64,000 bases of DNA from Undaria pinnatifida (lineage: Eukaryota; Sar; Phaeophyceae; Laminariales; Alariaceae). The notes beneath the pieces were generated by a model. That model was not told the origin of the DNA and ran no database searches. It saw only the letters and a program-made list of their open reading frames with translations. The stretch is from contig JABAKD010000010.1 in the NCBI GenBank assembly GCA_012845835.1, positions 3,969,288-4,033,287 on the forward strand. Direction: 5' to 3'. Every line of letters starts with the position of its first letter. Within the stretch, counting starts at the first letter, position 1. Of the stretch, positions 34,001-45,104 are shown piece by piece. The position numbers were made by a program, and so were the translations under genes.

Positions 34001-34598
34001 TGCTACATCGTGGCGACGTGCGGCTGCATTCCACTGATTGAATCACACCCTGTCCTCCGCCCCTCCTCTCCAATGGAAAACGCCTTTCTGACTAGAAAGC
34101 GCATCGAGCAACACCGGTACTACATCAAAGCTCACCCCCTTAGCCCGTCCCTACTCGCTGTTGGAAACGCCTTTCTATAGCAAGTGCATGGAGCAACACC
34201 GTTGCTACATCGAACTTTACCCCCCTCCCACCCCCCTCCTTCCTGTTCGAAAAAGCCTTTCTATAGCAGTGCATCGAGCAACACCGCTGCTACATCAAAC
34301 CTAACCCCCCTCGCACACCCCTCCCCCCTGTTGGAAAACTCCTTTCTGACACAACGCATCGAGCAGCACACGTACTACATGAAGAGCTCAACCCCCCGCC
34401 CCCCACCCGTTCTCTCTCTTTGAAATCGTCTTTCATTGACAGCGAATCGAGCAACACCGGTGCTACATCGTGGCGACTTGCGACAAAGAGCTAAAGCGAC
34501 GGATACGCAAGATCGCGGGCGTGCCCATAATGTACATCTCCAACCGCAAGTTTTCGATCGAGCGGATGGCCGAGGCTTTCGGAGCACCGCCGACGTAG
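16997..34598 (+). CDS. FCF1: rRNA-processing protein FCF1/UTP24 (PIN-domain endonuclease)
   Basis: Four exons, 16997-17119, 27581-27706, 30703-30900 and 34443-34598 (TAG), all phase 0, encode 200 aa; family members are about 190-200 aa. Donors are GTGAGG, GTGCGC and GTGGGT; every acceptor is CAG. The start at 16997 gives the family's MGKAKK amino terminus; an in-frame ATG at 16826 would add a non-conserved extension. Exon 2 carries the [19 protein letters not shown] block (PIN strand 1, acid D74). Exon 3 carries [16 protein letters not shown] (D106, E111) and [10 protein letters not shown], then [10 protein letters not shown] (D144/D145). Exon 4 carries [16 protein letters not shown] (D163) and GVPIMYIS. 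Family knowledge: nucleolar UTP24 belongs to the SSU processome and cleaves pre-rRNA at sites A1/A2. The oddity is size: introns of 10461, 2996 and 3542 bp filled with repeats, with the last exon preceded by degenerate copies of its own acceptor. The identification is secure; transcript structure is inferred. Confidence 0.95.
17471..17712 (+). repeat. Two-unit tandem repeat, about 120 bp each
   Basis: Each unit contains ATACCTGGTATG, ATGCAATCGTTGTTC and AAAGGTAGGTTGATCCATGA. It lies in FCF1 intron 1. Confidence 0.75.
17770..17990 (+). repeat. 99-bp tandem repeat, two full units plus part of a third
   Basis: CTATCGCGGGATTGCGCGG starts at 17773 and 17872, with a diverged start at 17971. The unit is 33 codons long, so one frame (17596-18015) stays open and reads [20 protein letters not shown] twice. 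It is in FCF1 intron 1; translation is unlikely but not excluded. Confidence 0.7.
18245..18970 (+). mobile_element. 700-bp dispersed element, copy 1
   Basis: It shares long stretches with 20460-21170 (reverse) and 21171-21790 (forward): GTCGGTTGGAAGCTCTGTAC, a CTTCGTGCGTTGTCCC region, repeated GCCGCCAAAG motifs, and ends rich in AGTCGAAAA/TTTTCGACT in both orientations, which act as inverted terminal sequence. No coding capacity. A non-autonomous DNA transposon is the likely nature. It lies in FCF1 intron 1. Confidence 0.65.
18960..19080. repeat. GGGTCGGGT/ACCCGACCC-rich tract
   Basis: Dense ACCCGACCC units with GACCCGCGAGGTGCGGGT. Similar tracts occur at 19990-20190 and 42918-43100. Confidence 0.7.
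19990..20190. repeat. ACCCGACCCG tract
   Basis: About 200 bp of five-base CCCGA runs alternating with ACCCGCGAG(A/T) and TTCGAAACCTCTT segments, in FCF1 intron 1. Confidence 0.75.
20210..21170 (-). mobile_element. 700-bp dispersed element, copy 2 (reverse)
   Basis: Reverse-orientation copy of the 18245 element. Its distal end (20210-20480) is expanded by several extra AGTCGAAAA-type units. It abuts copy 3 head to head at about 21170, making an imperfect palindrome of about 1.3 kb. Confidence 0.65.
21171..21795 (+). mobile_element. 700-bp dispersed element, copy 3
   Basis: Forward copy, slightly shorter than copy 1 in the middle (one of the two GCCGCCAAAG-type segments is missing). The end holds GTTTTCGACCGAGCGATCCG and AGTCGAAAAAAAGG. 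Confidence 0.65.
22301..22472 (+). repeat. 17-bp minisatellite, about ten units
   Basis: Units of GCGACCGCGTTGAACCA with scattered substitutions, in FCF1 intron 1. Confidence 0.9.
22970..23140 (-). repeat. GATCT-rich dispersed repeat, copy 3 (reverse)
   Basis: The reverse complement reads TATGATCTGCATGGCTTATA, ACATGTTTCCTGGGCTTCC and AGTACTGCACAG, matching the family. It is shorter and diverged. Confidence 0.5.
23351..23570 (-). mobile_element. CAA-tailed element, copy 2 (reads as TTG on the plus strand)
   Basis: On the minus strand the body (CCCTGGGATATTC, GTGACTGAAGCCTGTCC, GTGACCACGGACTTGATTAT, GTTAATGTGAGAAC) runs into a CAA array of about 100 bp, seen as TTG at 23351-23460. Same family as 2470-2675. 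Confidence 0.7.
23580..23883 (+). mobile_element. tRNA-derived SINE, copy 2
   Basis: Same family as the copy at 12445, about 90% alike by eye, ending in a 13-A tail. The B box is altered (AGGTCGAATCC). It lies in FCF1 intron 1, directly after the CAA/TTG-tailed element at 23351-23570. Confidence 0.8.
25203..25640 (+). repeat. GATCT-rich dispersed repeat, copy 1
   Basis: It shares ACATCGGACAGATCAGGTCC, GAGGGCAGACAAATCCCAGG, TATGATCTGCATGGCCTATA and CACGTGTTTCCTCGGTTGGG with 36010-36057 plus 39294-39540, and in reverse with 22970-23140. No coding capacity. Confidence 0.65.
26845..27235 (+). repeat. Two-unit tandem duplication, about 190 bp each
   Basis: Shared blocks are CTCCTATTTGCCCACT, CACGCATGCC(C/G)TTGA, GAGACGTTGAACGCCTGCAG and GGAGACGGCAG. 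The two units are about 80% alike. They lie upstream of FCF1 exon 2. Confidence 0.7.
27981..28020. repeat. (TTG)n microsatellite, about 12 units
   Basis: A short TTG run in FCF1 intron 2 with no recognisable element body on either side. Confidence 0.85.
28234..28456. repeat. (TATTTG)n hexamer microsatellite
   Basis: About 37 units of TATTTG with scattered TGTTTG and CGTTTG variants in FCF1 intron 2. All the open frames across it are by-products. Confidence 0.92.
28765..28855. repeat. CTCCGGCGGATGGGG repeat, copy 1
   Basis: CCTCCGGCGGATGGGGAAA, AAGCTTAAGCTCACCACACT, TCCACGCATTTGCATAC. Shorter copies lie at 29178-29212 and 37800-37875 (inside the LTR element), with a weak relative at 1670-1735. 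Confidence 0.6.
30335..30505. repeat. Dispersed-family fragment in FCF1 intron 2
   Basis: It reads GGTTAACGCCTTTACAGC, ATAGGTAGGGATTTTGAGGC, AAGGAGCCCCATCACTC, GCCAAAAAGCGGTATACC and TCGTAGCACGCGTCA, the longest uninterrupted version of the family. It ends about 200 bp before FCF1 exon 3. Confidence 0.6.
31711..31750. repeat. Interstitial telomere-like tract
   Basis: AACCCTAACCCTAACCCTAG is followed by CCCTAACCCCAACC: about four perfect or near-perfect CCCTAA units plus decayed ones. This is the TTAGGG-type telomere repeat, inside FCF1 intron 3. Confidence 0.7.
32496..33207. mobile_element. 712-bp inverted-repeat (MITE-like) element with an exon-like insert
   Basis: The ends are perfect inverted repeats TTTCTAACGAC (32496-32506) and GTCGTTAGAAA (33197-33207), with weaker inverted similarity further in around GGCAAG/CTTGCC motifs. 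It appears to have split a second copy of a short repeat also present at 32098-32170. Between 32870 and 33030 on the minus strand it carries an exon-like segment (see findings). It lies in FCF1 intron 3. Confidence 0.6.
33955..34480 (+). repeat. Six tandem copies of the FCF1 last-intron acceptor and exon-4 start
   Basis: The block GGAAAACGCCTTTC..ACAG plus CGATCGAGCAACACCGG and TGCTACATCG occurs at about 33959, 34073, 34160, 34244, 34331 and 34421, spaced 84-114 bp. Only the last continues into the real exon 4 (34443). The first is closest to it, keeping the CAG acceptor and ATCGTGGCGAC before diverging. The middle copies have lost the AG or the downstream frame. T/C-rich spacers separate the units. 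Confidence 0.85.
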
Positions 34599-34989
34599 CG
34601 CGCCGCGTGAACATAGGATTATATGCTCTGTCGGATTGGGTAGCCAGTCAGATTGAACGGTCGGTATGACGGGTTAGGTGCTCGGCCCGACGGATGTGCT
34701 TGCCCGGGAACAAGTTCTCTGAAGTAATAGCTCAAGCACGCGCGCTTAAGGGGCGCGCCGCTTAGAGTCAGAGTTTGATCTTGTCTGATAACGCGGACGA
34801 TTTCCTTCAGTCGAGTGTATTGCTTCGTTGTATTTTTTTTCCTCATATATATGTTGGACTCCATACGTAGTGGAGCCTGTTCTGTGGCGACGGACTAGAT
34901 GGTGGCGATGAAGCATATTTGCGAGAACAAGGATTGGTACCGCAGCTCGAGCACCCGAGCTTTGGGGACACAACCCAAAAGCTTACAAC

Positions 34990-35301
34990 CGGTCGCCCCG
35001 GTGGCGTATCAGGTTATCCTCGAGCCTGGTATAGGTCAGTTTCGTGAGTTCGAGCCCCGCCGAGTGCATATTCGTATAAATTCGTTGGGACTTTTTCTTG
35101 TGGACAAATTGACTTGCGGAAAGCGCGAGAGCGTGAGTTAGCAACACTCGATGAACAATCGACGAGCAGTGGGATTGCTGAACCCTATGCGCGATAAAAA
35201 TTGAAGGCAAGAACCGGGGAGGAGAAGGGATGACACCTGTGACCACGGCTTGTCCAGAAGCTGGAGAGTGAAAGTGTGCAAAAAAAAAAAAAAAAAAAAA
35301 A
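34990..35301 (+). mobile_element. tRNA-derived SINE, copy 3
   Basis: Same family, with intact A and B boxes and a tail of about 21 A. It is flanked by an imperfect direct repeat of about 55 bp (34922-34978 and 35304-35358, starting TTGCGAGAACAAGGATTGG), so it sits within a tandem duplication. AAAGCTT next to both ends may be part of the target duplication. Confidence 0.82.
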
Positions 35302-36057
35302 GCTTGCGAGAACAAGGATTGGTACCACTGCTCGAGCACTCGAGCTTTGGGGACACAAGTCAACAGCATTGGCAGCCCTTTTGGGACCTCGGGGTCGGAG
35401 CGAGGGACTAAACAAATGCCGACTGCAGACTGCAGACGCATGCTACGGTTAGACGTGTGCGCCGTTTCTTCCTAAGGCTCCTGGCCTGATGATGAGCCGT
35501 ATGCCTTCTGAGGCAACAACTGTTTTTTGGAGTACCGTAACGTGAAAGTGCAACCCGATCAACACACAGAGCCATGGACTATCATAGGTACACAATAATT
35601 AACATTGCAAGAAAAAAATGAAGAGGCCCATGATGGGCTAGGTGCACCAAAATTATCGTTGCCTAAAAAAGGAGATATTTTCGGACAAAAAAAACAGACG
35701 AAATGGGGTTGAGGAGCTCCGCCATTCGGAAAACGAAATAGCCAAAAAGTGGTTTACCTTTATGAACATGCCTCTATCATCGCAAGCATCTTTTTTAGGG
35801 CCTCGGAGTCGGAGAGGGACGAAAGAACGGTCGACTGCAGGGTCGATCGCAGGAGGCTACCGTGCGCGCCATGCGCTGCTAGGTTAGGGGATAGTGCATT
35901 TCGTTTTTGAACCTCTCTATGCTACTTTGCACAAGAGGTTTTACTTGTACAACAACACGCTACTGTGGCGCAGCATTGTACCGCTCGTACCGCAGATTTT
36001 CCACATTTTTCCACACATACATTGGACAAATCAGATCTCTATCGATTGATCTATATA

Positions 36058-36555
36058 TCACGAATCGGAACCTAAGAGGCGGAGTCTGTCTGGAATCAGA
36101 GTGAGACATGCGAGGATATTCATGGCGAAGCAGACGAGGGTATCTAGCCTACTAGCAGCGCAAGGTCCACATATAGGCCATATCTGTAGCACGCCTCAGG
36201 TATTCATAAGGACTGACCTCCGAAGGACCGATACGACCGAGTTCAGAAGGCGCTTGTGAGTTCCTCGGAGAAAGAGAGCAAGTCCCTTGTGCAGGTGCTC
36301 AGGATGTGAAGCTTCCCAAGAAAATAGTGTGAAAATGGTAACTTGATTGCTTATCCGAAGGTTTATGAACGTGAACCCAAGGAATTGTGAGAAGATGGTT
36401 GATGCTTGGTTGAAGAAGTGAAGTGGGTAAAAAGGGAAGTGTCCGGGTGGGGCAGCCACACCCGACTTAGGGAGGGGACGTAGATATCGCGGCCCCTACT
36501 ATCACGAAAACGCCTCTGTCATAGCAACTTTTGAAATTGTCACAGAACCGTAACA
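36058..36555 (+). repeat. Left LTR of a short LTR retrotransposon
   Basis: This 498-bp segment is repeated at 38796-39293 with only about five substitutions seen. It starts TCACGAATCGG and ends GAACCGTAACA. The preceding bases TATATA (36052-36057) match those after the second copy. Confidence 0.85.
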
Positions 36556-38049
36556 TCCTCCCTAGCATAATGCGATGACAAGAGCAATATGCTATAGCAA
36601 TCCTGTGGCTGTATGGCCAAGGGTACAGAGCCGCAAAGCTCTTTACAGAAATAATGACCTCGAGGATAGGCTAACAAACCGAAAACACAGGGGCCATAAG
36701 AGGGAAATCCTCGATAAAAACCCTCCCCCCTGCCTTTTCACTGCGTATTTGATCGCCTGACCACCATTCAATGGCTAAAAGTCCGTATGTGAACGAAATT
36801 GACGTGCATGAAAGCAGCACGCAACTCCACGGGACGGACCCGTCTACTCCTTTTTGAGTCTGCCCACATGCAATATAATCCTCCACCAAAATGCAACGTC
36901 GGTAGCTCAACAACATACCGCAAAAAGAAGAAAAGCACGAAGAGCAAAGAAACCCTAAGCCTTTGGCAAAAGTGGAACTCCGATGCCAGGTTTCAAAGCA
37001 CCAAAACAAAAACATCTGACTCAATAAACCGCAAACAAAATATACGGCTGAAGGTCGAGGATAAGTATGTAGCCCTCACCAAACAACTACTTAATAGTCC
37101 ATTTAAGTTCAACTCATACCCAAATAGTTAGCACGACCCCGTCACTTCTCAAGAGACTGTACCAATAGCCTATCCGACTCTTCACGAAGCAGTGCCGATC
37201 CTAGAACCAGGGCATACCCCCCATGAGCTCTGAAATAGAATCAACGCAGATGCCCAGGGTAAACCCATACAACGAGCAAAAACCCCGATGAAATCCCATT
37301 GGTAACTCCGAAACGAAGCCATTACAATCGCAAAAAGATTGTAGGAACAGTTGAGTCTCCAAAGTAAGAACTGAGTCGACAAAGGCAAGAAGCAGAACGA
37401 AACGATACGGCTAACAACAACCAACACAAAAACAAAACATAGCAGCCAACACGGCTATCGAAATAAAAACAAAACAAAACAAAACAGCCGAAACCAACAC
37501 CAAAACTTGAAGAATTCTGACTGTCAAACCAAGACCGGCCACCAAGAAGACACAGTACTATGACCAAGCACGGGAACATACGCCTCGCACACCAGAGTAA
37601 TTTCATTAGATACAGATAACCACACACAACATTCACCCCGCTAGAGCAACAAAGCATCATCATCATAACATTTTCGACCGAACTACCCCACTCCAAATCG
37701 AACAGCTGCCACCAACTGGATGTATCATTCTTCCCCCAACAACTTCTCAACCGGACTCGTGGTCAAACTGTAACAGAAGATTTTTTTTTTCTCTTTTTTT
37801 TTTCATTCTCCGGCGGATGGGGAAAAATGAAGCTTTAGCTCACCACACTTCCACGTATTTTCATACAAGTATTACGAGAAGCAGAAACAGGGTAAGAAAC
37901 TCTTCGCCTTGTCGGCGGACCCGGTTGTGGTCGCTCTAGCGCAGTCGCCAGTAGACGGTGTTGTGGTCCGGCACGTGACTCTTGCAGTCTGAACAAGTAC
38001 CTTAGGTTCCTACACATGGCGCAGACACCTATTTGGCGGACAGAGACGA

Positions 38050-38390
38050 GGCGTCGCGACGGGAAGGAGGCACGGGCAAGGGCTCGGAGCGAAGGAAAGG
38101 CGTAACAGCGCACGGGCAAGGGTTCGGAGCGGTGGAACGGTGGAACAGTGCACGGGCCAGTCTTCAGAGCAAGCGATCGGTGCACGGGCAATGGCTTCGG
38201 AACGAAGGAGCATCGCGTGGGTAAAGCTTTGGAACGAAGGAGCATCGCGCGGGTAAAGCTTCGGAACGAAGAAGCATCGCGCGGGTAAAGCTTCGGGGCG
38301 AGGGAACAGCGCGCGAACAGGGGTTCGGAACGGGAGAGTGCGCACAAGCCAGGGTTCGACGCGAGGGAACGGCGCGCGGGGAAGGGCTGG
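38050..38390 (+). repeat. Minisatellite of about 30 bp inside the LTR element
   Basis: About ten diverged units of the type GGGTAAAGCTTCGGAACGAA followed by GGAGCATCGCGC. The central three units are the most similar. Confidence 0.7.
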
Positions 38391-38795
38391 TCTAGATTGG
38401 TGTGCTTCCATCGCCTTCGCATTAGATATGCAGGCTTGGTACCCGTCGCTTGGTGTCGGGTGATTCCGTGCCGTGGCAGGCTTCTGACGACGGCGGCACC
38501 TCCGCCCCTTCACGAGTTGAAAATTCATGGAAAGAAAGGAACAGAGGAACAATTGTAACAATTGTGGGCACGGACGTTAACGGGACGGCGGTAAATAATG
38601 ATGATGCTACGCAGCCGAACAGAGGCCGGGTTGCCGCCCTCCTTTAGAATTGGAGACGGCAACAAAGGTCCCAACAATAAGTGCGGAGCCATCTTTAAAA
38701 ACACATTTTCCCTCTTGCCAAACAAACACATCATATCGAACAAAAGCGACACAAGCACGAAAAAAAACAAAACGAATCTCGGATTGGACACCATG

Positions 38796-39293
38796 TCACG
38801 AATCGGAACCTAAGAGGTGGAGTCTGTCTGGAATCAGAGTGAGACATGCGAGGATATTCATGGCGAAGCAGACGAGGGTATCTCGCCTACTAGCAGCGCA
38901 AGGTCCACATATAGGCCATATCTGTAGCACGCCTCAGGTATTCATAAGGACTGACCTCCGAAGGACCGATACGACCGAGTTCAGAAGGCGCTTGTGAGTT
39001 CCTCGGAGAAAGAGAGCAAGTCCCTTGTGCAGGTGCTCAGGATGTGAAGCTTCCCAAGAAAGTAGTGTGAAAATGGTAACTTGATTGCTTATCCGAAGGT
39101 TTATGAACGTGAACCCAAGGAATTGTGAGAAGATGGTTGATGCTTGGTTGAAGAAGTGAAGTGGGTAAAAAGGGAAGTGTCCGGGTGGGGCAGCCACACC
39201 CGACTTAGGGAGGGGGCGTAAATATCGCGGCCCCTACTATCACGAAAACGCCTCTGTCATAGCAACTTTTGAAATTGTCACAGAACCGTAACA
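38796..39293 (+). repeat. Right LTR of the same element
   Basis: A direct repeat of the 36058 LTR, same length, about 99% identical by eye. It is followed by TATATA (39294-39299), which forms the target-site duplication. The near identity points to a recent insertion. Confidence 0.85.
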
Positions 39294-39540
39294 TATATAC
39301 CGCAAGTCTTCCAGGGCAGACAAATCCCTGGTATGTATGATCTGTATGCTATAGATCATGTGAACGGATGGGAGCTGTATGATCTGCAAGACCTAACACT
39401 TGTTCCCTGTGTTGGATCCGTACTATGCAGATCCTGCACACAATGTATCATAACATGGCAGAAAAATTATCTAGATGATCCGTACGTGGATACCAGGCCC
39501 TATCCCCTAGATCGTACCGCCTCGTAATCACTACGAGCTG
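39294..39540 (+). repeat. GATCT-rich dispersed repeat, copy 2 (right part)
   Basis: It continues from 36010-36057 across the LTR element: CAGGGCAGACAAATCCCTGG, TATGATCTGTATGCTATAGA, CTTGTTCCCTGTGTTGG. Comparison with 25203-25640 shows the pre-insertion site. Confidence 0.6.
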
Positions 39541-39544
39541 GCCT

Positions 39545-41500
<1,956 letters not shown>

Positions 41501-41504
41501 TCTG

Positions 41505-41585
41505 GTAGCCTTGTACTACTAGTAGTAGTACTACTTAGTGTAGTACTACTAGTGCTACTAGTTCTACTAGTGGTGGTAGTGACTC
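41505..41585. repeat. CTA/TAG trinucleotide repeat with palindromes
   Basis: GTACTACTAGTAGTAGTAC and related triplets alternate in both orientations over 80 bp. The rest of 40000-41700 shows nothing that I recognise. Confidence 0.7.
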
Positions 41586-41708
41586 TTATCCCTACTATGG
41601 ACGCAACATGCCACCGACTTTCCCGCCAACATTTTCCGTGCGCATAACTTGGCATTAGGCATAATCCTCGCCCTCATCTCTCGGCAAACCACTCGCTGAC
41701 TTGGGCGC

Positions 41709-41815
41709 GGGGGGGGGGGGGGGGGGGGGGGGGGGCGGAGGGGAGGGCAGGATGCCACATCTCTCGGCAAATCACTCGCTAACTTGGGCGTCGGAGAGGG
41801 GGGGGGGGGGGAGGC
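41709..41815. repeat. Long G homopolymers
   Basis: An uninterrupted run of about 27 G (near 41710-41736) and another of about 15 G (near 41797-41812) lie within a duplicated segment CTCTCGGCAAA(C/T)CACTCGCT(G/A)ACTTGGGCG. Similar G runs are near 45487, 46708 and 51031. Confidence 0.85.
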
Positions 41816-44419
41816 AGGACAGCACACGTCTCTGCTCTCAATCAGGCAATCACAATACGCTGACTGCATCACCAAACACTACAATACGATACTTGTCTAG
41901 GGGGTGGGGGAGGGCGAAGCCAAGGGTATTCAATAGACAAGATAATGCCAGACACACGCGTAGCCCTTGTAGAACTTGCTACATTTTCTCAACACAAACT
42001 CCGAGTCATTTGCCCAAAAAAACGTGGGTGCAGCAGCAGTACCAAGAGGTTTTTACGATAAGCTTTGCTTCGTTTTTTCCACCTTGACCCTTTTTTTCCA
42101 CAATTACGTGCCCCACCGTTTATATCCCACCGTATATATACATGAAAAGGATTCGGACGGGGCAGAGCACGGCGCGGCAAGCCCCCCGTCACCACCTACA
42201 AAAAAAAAGCCTTACAAAAACGCCGCGAACCTCCCGCCGAGGCATAAAAACCAAAACAAAAAAACAAGCGAAGAGGAAGAGTATCATAACTCGAACAAAA
42301 GAAAAAAAAAAGGGGTAAAAAAAGGCAAGCTAGAAAAACAACAATGTCCCGTTCCTTCATTGATCACACGTCCAAACACCTGGAAAATTCGAAATCCCCA
42401 ATCCTCCTACTTGCCGCGCAAGTTTTGTTGCGCCGTTTTCCAAGGCGAGACATGAAAAACAAAGCAAACACTGGCTGAAAAACGCTTGAAAAAAAAAAAA
42501 TGGAGGCACCTTTTTTCTCTTCTTTCTTGGGGGGGGGGGGAGATTTCTTCGAAAATTCTCGGCATTCTCCGAAGTTTCTGCGTATTTTCCGAACGTTGAG
42601 TAGGAATCCGCCGCATCCAACAATCAGCGTGCTTCTCACAGCTGGGTCGATTGAACGGTGACGGTCGCGCACACAAAAAAAACGACCAAAAGCTCTTCCC
42701 ACGAACGATCAAATAAGTCCACGTCATACCCAAACACGCAACATCCACGAATGGCATCAAATCAAACTATAGATACGATGAGCTTCGGGGACACCAATTT
42801 CTGCCCAAGGAACAAAAACTGTCAAATATCATGTACCAGGGCACCAAGCATAGCACACACTACCGCTGACCGAAGCGCGGCTGTGCTCCTCTGGGCCAAT
42901 GAAACAAAATAAAAGCACGTTTTTTTCGCGGGTCAGGTCAGCTCTCGTGGATCGGGTCGGGTCACCGGGTCGGGCCTGGGTCTGGGTGATCCGGCCCGGC
43001 CCAACCCGTGAGATTTCGAACATCTCTTGACCCAACCAGGCTCCACCCACGATACCATATTCTGAAAACGTCCTGACCCGATCCGCGGATCGACGAGTCA
43101 AGACTCCGTGTAAAAGCGCTGAAAAAATGAAATAAAGTCGTCGCGGGGCCATCGATGGGTGATTCATCGGTGGTTGGTTGAATCTAACTACATGCATCCA
43201 ATCCACACCACTACTGTGTATACCGGGAGAGGCGCAGCTATTCAAGCAGGTCGGCACAACGGTAGCGGCAAAAGTTATCCACTTCAATCCACGCCGGCAA
43301 AAACGGCGAAGCTATGTAAGCAGCCCACACTGACCACCCCCCCCCTGCCGACACTGGAGCAAAAACGAAAACTCCACTCCAATCCTTGGGGGGCAAAAGG
43401 CGCAGCCGGCACCAGCGTTCCCCCACTGCCTACTGCAGCAAACACTATCCGCTCTAACCCGTGCCGGAAAAACAGGCGCCCCAGCTACATTCAAGCAGCC
43501 GACAAACCCCAGCAACCCCCCCACACGCCAACGGGGCGACTAGAAACAACTTCACTCTAGTCGTCTCGTCGTTCGCACTCTGGCCCTCATTCACATGCGC
43601 GACAACGATCATCAACAACGCCCAGCCCGGCACACAAAACGACGCGCATGCAAACCCATCCACCCACCCACCCACCGCATGCGCGCTTGTGCGCAGGGCG
43701 CAGGCAAGTACAAACATACCCTTGCTCCCTTGCCCCCCCCCACCCCCCAACCTGACGCCTCGACGAACACAGTCGAAACCCCACACATCCAGCATCTCTC
43801 CACCTCCCATATACCACACTCGTCGGTTACGCACGTACTCACGATAAACAACCCTGACCACGAATTTTATGGCCGAATTTTCCTGATAGGTCAACTTTTG
43901 TAAAAGGGGTTAGTTTGGCGGGAGGCTGCCGACCCCCCCGCCTACCCGTCGTCACGCTCGGTGCACGTAACGTGTGCCTGGTCGGTGAAAACCCTGCGTG
44001 TTCCGTCCCGGCATTGCAGGAATGCGAGGGTATATACCCTATGGTCTGTTTAAGCCTACGGCCATGCATGATACGATGATTACACCCCCGCCCCCCCCTT
44101 CCCACTGCACTCCCACCCCCCCTCCTTCCTATCGAACTCCCACCCCAACCCCCACCCCACCCACGCCTCCAACTACACATGCTCGTAAGCACGCACGTTG
44201 ACGAAAAGGCAGGCCGCGGGAGACGACCCGCGATAACTTTCTAACGCGCTTCGGAGGCGAAACCTTGGACCAAAGAGCCAATCTATGTACCAAGATTCGC
44301 CCCGATAAAAAAAAACGACAACAAATAAATGCACGAGAAGCGTATTTTGTTTCTCACAGGACAAACAGACCACAGCGCGTCGACCAGGCCCTATAGCCTT
44401 ATACAGCAGTGTATATAGT
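41816..44419. other. Intergenic region, no gene seen
   Basis: It contains the GGGTCGGGTC tract and a weak two-unit repeat at about 43220-43520 (GCCGGAAAAACAGGCG-like). A C-rich segment at 43985-44175 resembles 45955-46215 (both have TTCCGTCCCGGCA and then C-rich runs). Frames on both strands are compositional. Confidence 0.4.
42918..43100. repeat. GGGTCGGGTC tract
   Basis: Reverse-orientation relative of 19990-20190, including GTGAGATTTCGAACATCTCTTG. It is more diverged. Confidence 0.65.
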
Positions 44420-44600
44420 ACATGACAGCAGTATAACTGTGATGCCACTATTAATAGCTATATAACATAGCACATCACAGCAGTATAACTGTGATACTAA
44501 TATTAATAGCCGTATAACCTAGCACTTCACAGCAGTATAACTGCGATAGTACCAGCTTTGACAATCTAGTACATGACAGCAGTATAACTGTGGTACTACT
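44420..44600. repeat. Tandem repeat of about 63 bp, four units
   Basis: Each unit carries ACAGCAGTATAACTGTGAT, which can form a small hairpin, and TATTAATAGC(T/C)(A/G)TATAAC. It is about 670 bp past the RING-gene stop codon. Confidence 0.75.
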
Positions 44601-45104
44601 ACTAGCTAGTGTTTTCCATCTCCGGTTGCTGCTCCCCTTTGCAGCACTGTTGATCGGAGAAAAAAAAAAAAAAAAACTTCAAAAGATGGTGGAAACGAAA
44701 CAAAAAAGCCTTCAAAAGTGGAGGCAACAAAACAAAACAGCCTTCAAACGTGACGGTAATGAAGTCGACGAGTGATTCAATCCCCTTGGTCACGTCACGA
44801 CCAATAGCGCCCGCGACCGATATTCTACAATGAAAACACACACACAACATGCAACAAGCGCAGCTCGAAAACCAGGAAAAAATGTTCCCTCCCCTCCCAC
44901 TCCTCCCACTCCTCCCTCTCTGTGGCCACTAATACCTATGTCTCGCACAACAGTCTTCTTAGAACCTTCCTCTCTCCTTAGGACTAAAGTAGGTGCGCAC
45001 TATGCCAACACTTTCTCGATCTCTTTCAACTCCTGCCCCCCCCCCCCCCCCCCCTCCCCATCACACACCGCCTCCCCAACCTTCTACTATGTCTGCGAAA
45101 ATCA

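Larger units (their letters stand above)
36058..39293 (+). mobile_element. Non-autonomous LTR retrotransposon (about 3.2 kb)
   Basis: Two 498-bp LTRs flank 2240 bp that encode no recognisable gag, protease, reverse transcriptase or integrase. The interior holds a copy of the CTCCGGCGGATGGGG repeat (about 37800-37875) and a minisatellite at 38050-38390. Size and lack of genes fit a TRIM/LARD-type element moved by enzymes from elsewhere. It has split an older repeat, whose halves lie at 36010-36057 and 39294 onward. The canonical TG..CA ends are not obvious, so the exact boundaries may be off by one or two bases. Confidence 0.8.

Noticed and set aside
36196-36459. 87-aa frame present identically in both LTR copies (36196-36459 and 38934-39197)
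   Set aside because: It is conserved only because the LTRs are duplicates; antisense to the element and without a known motif.
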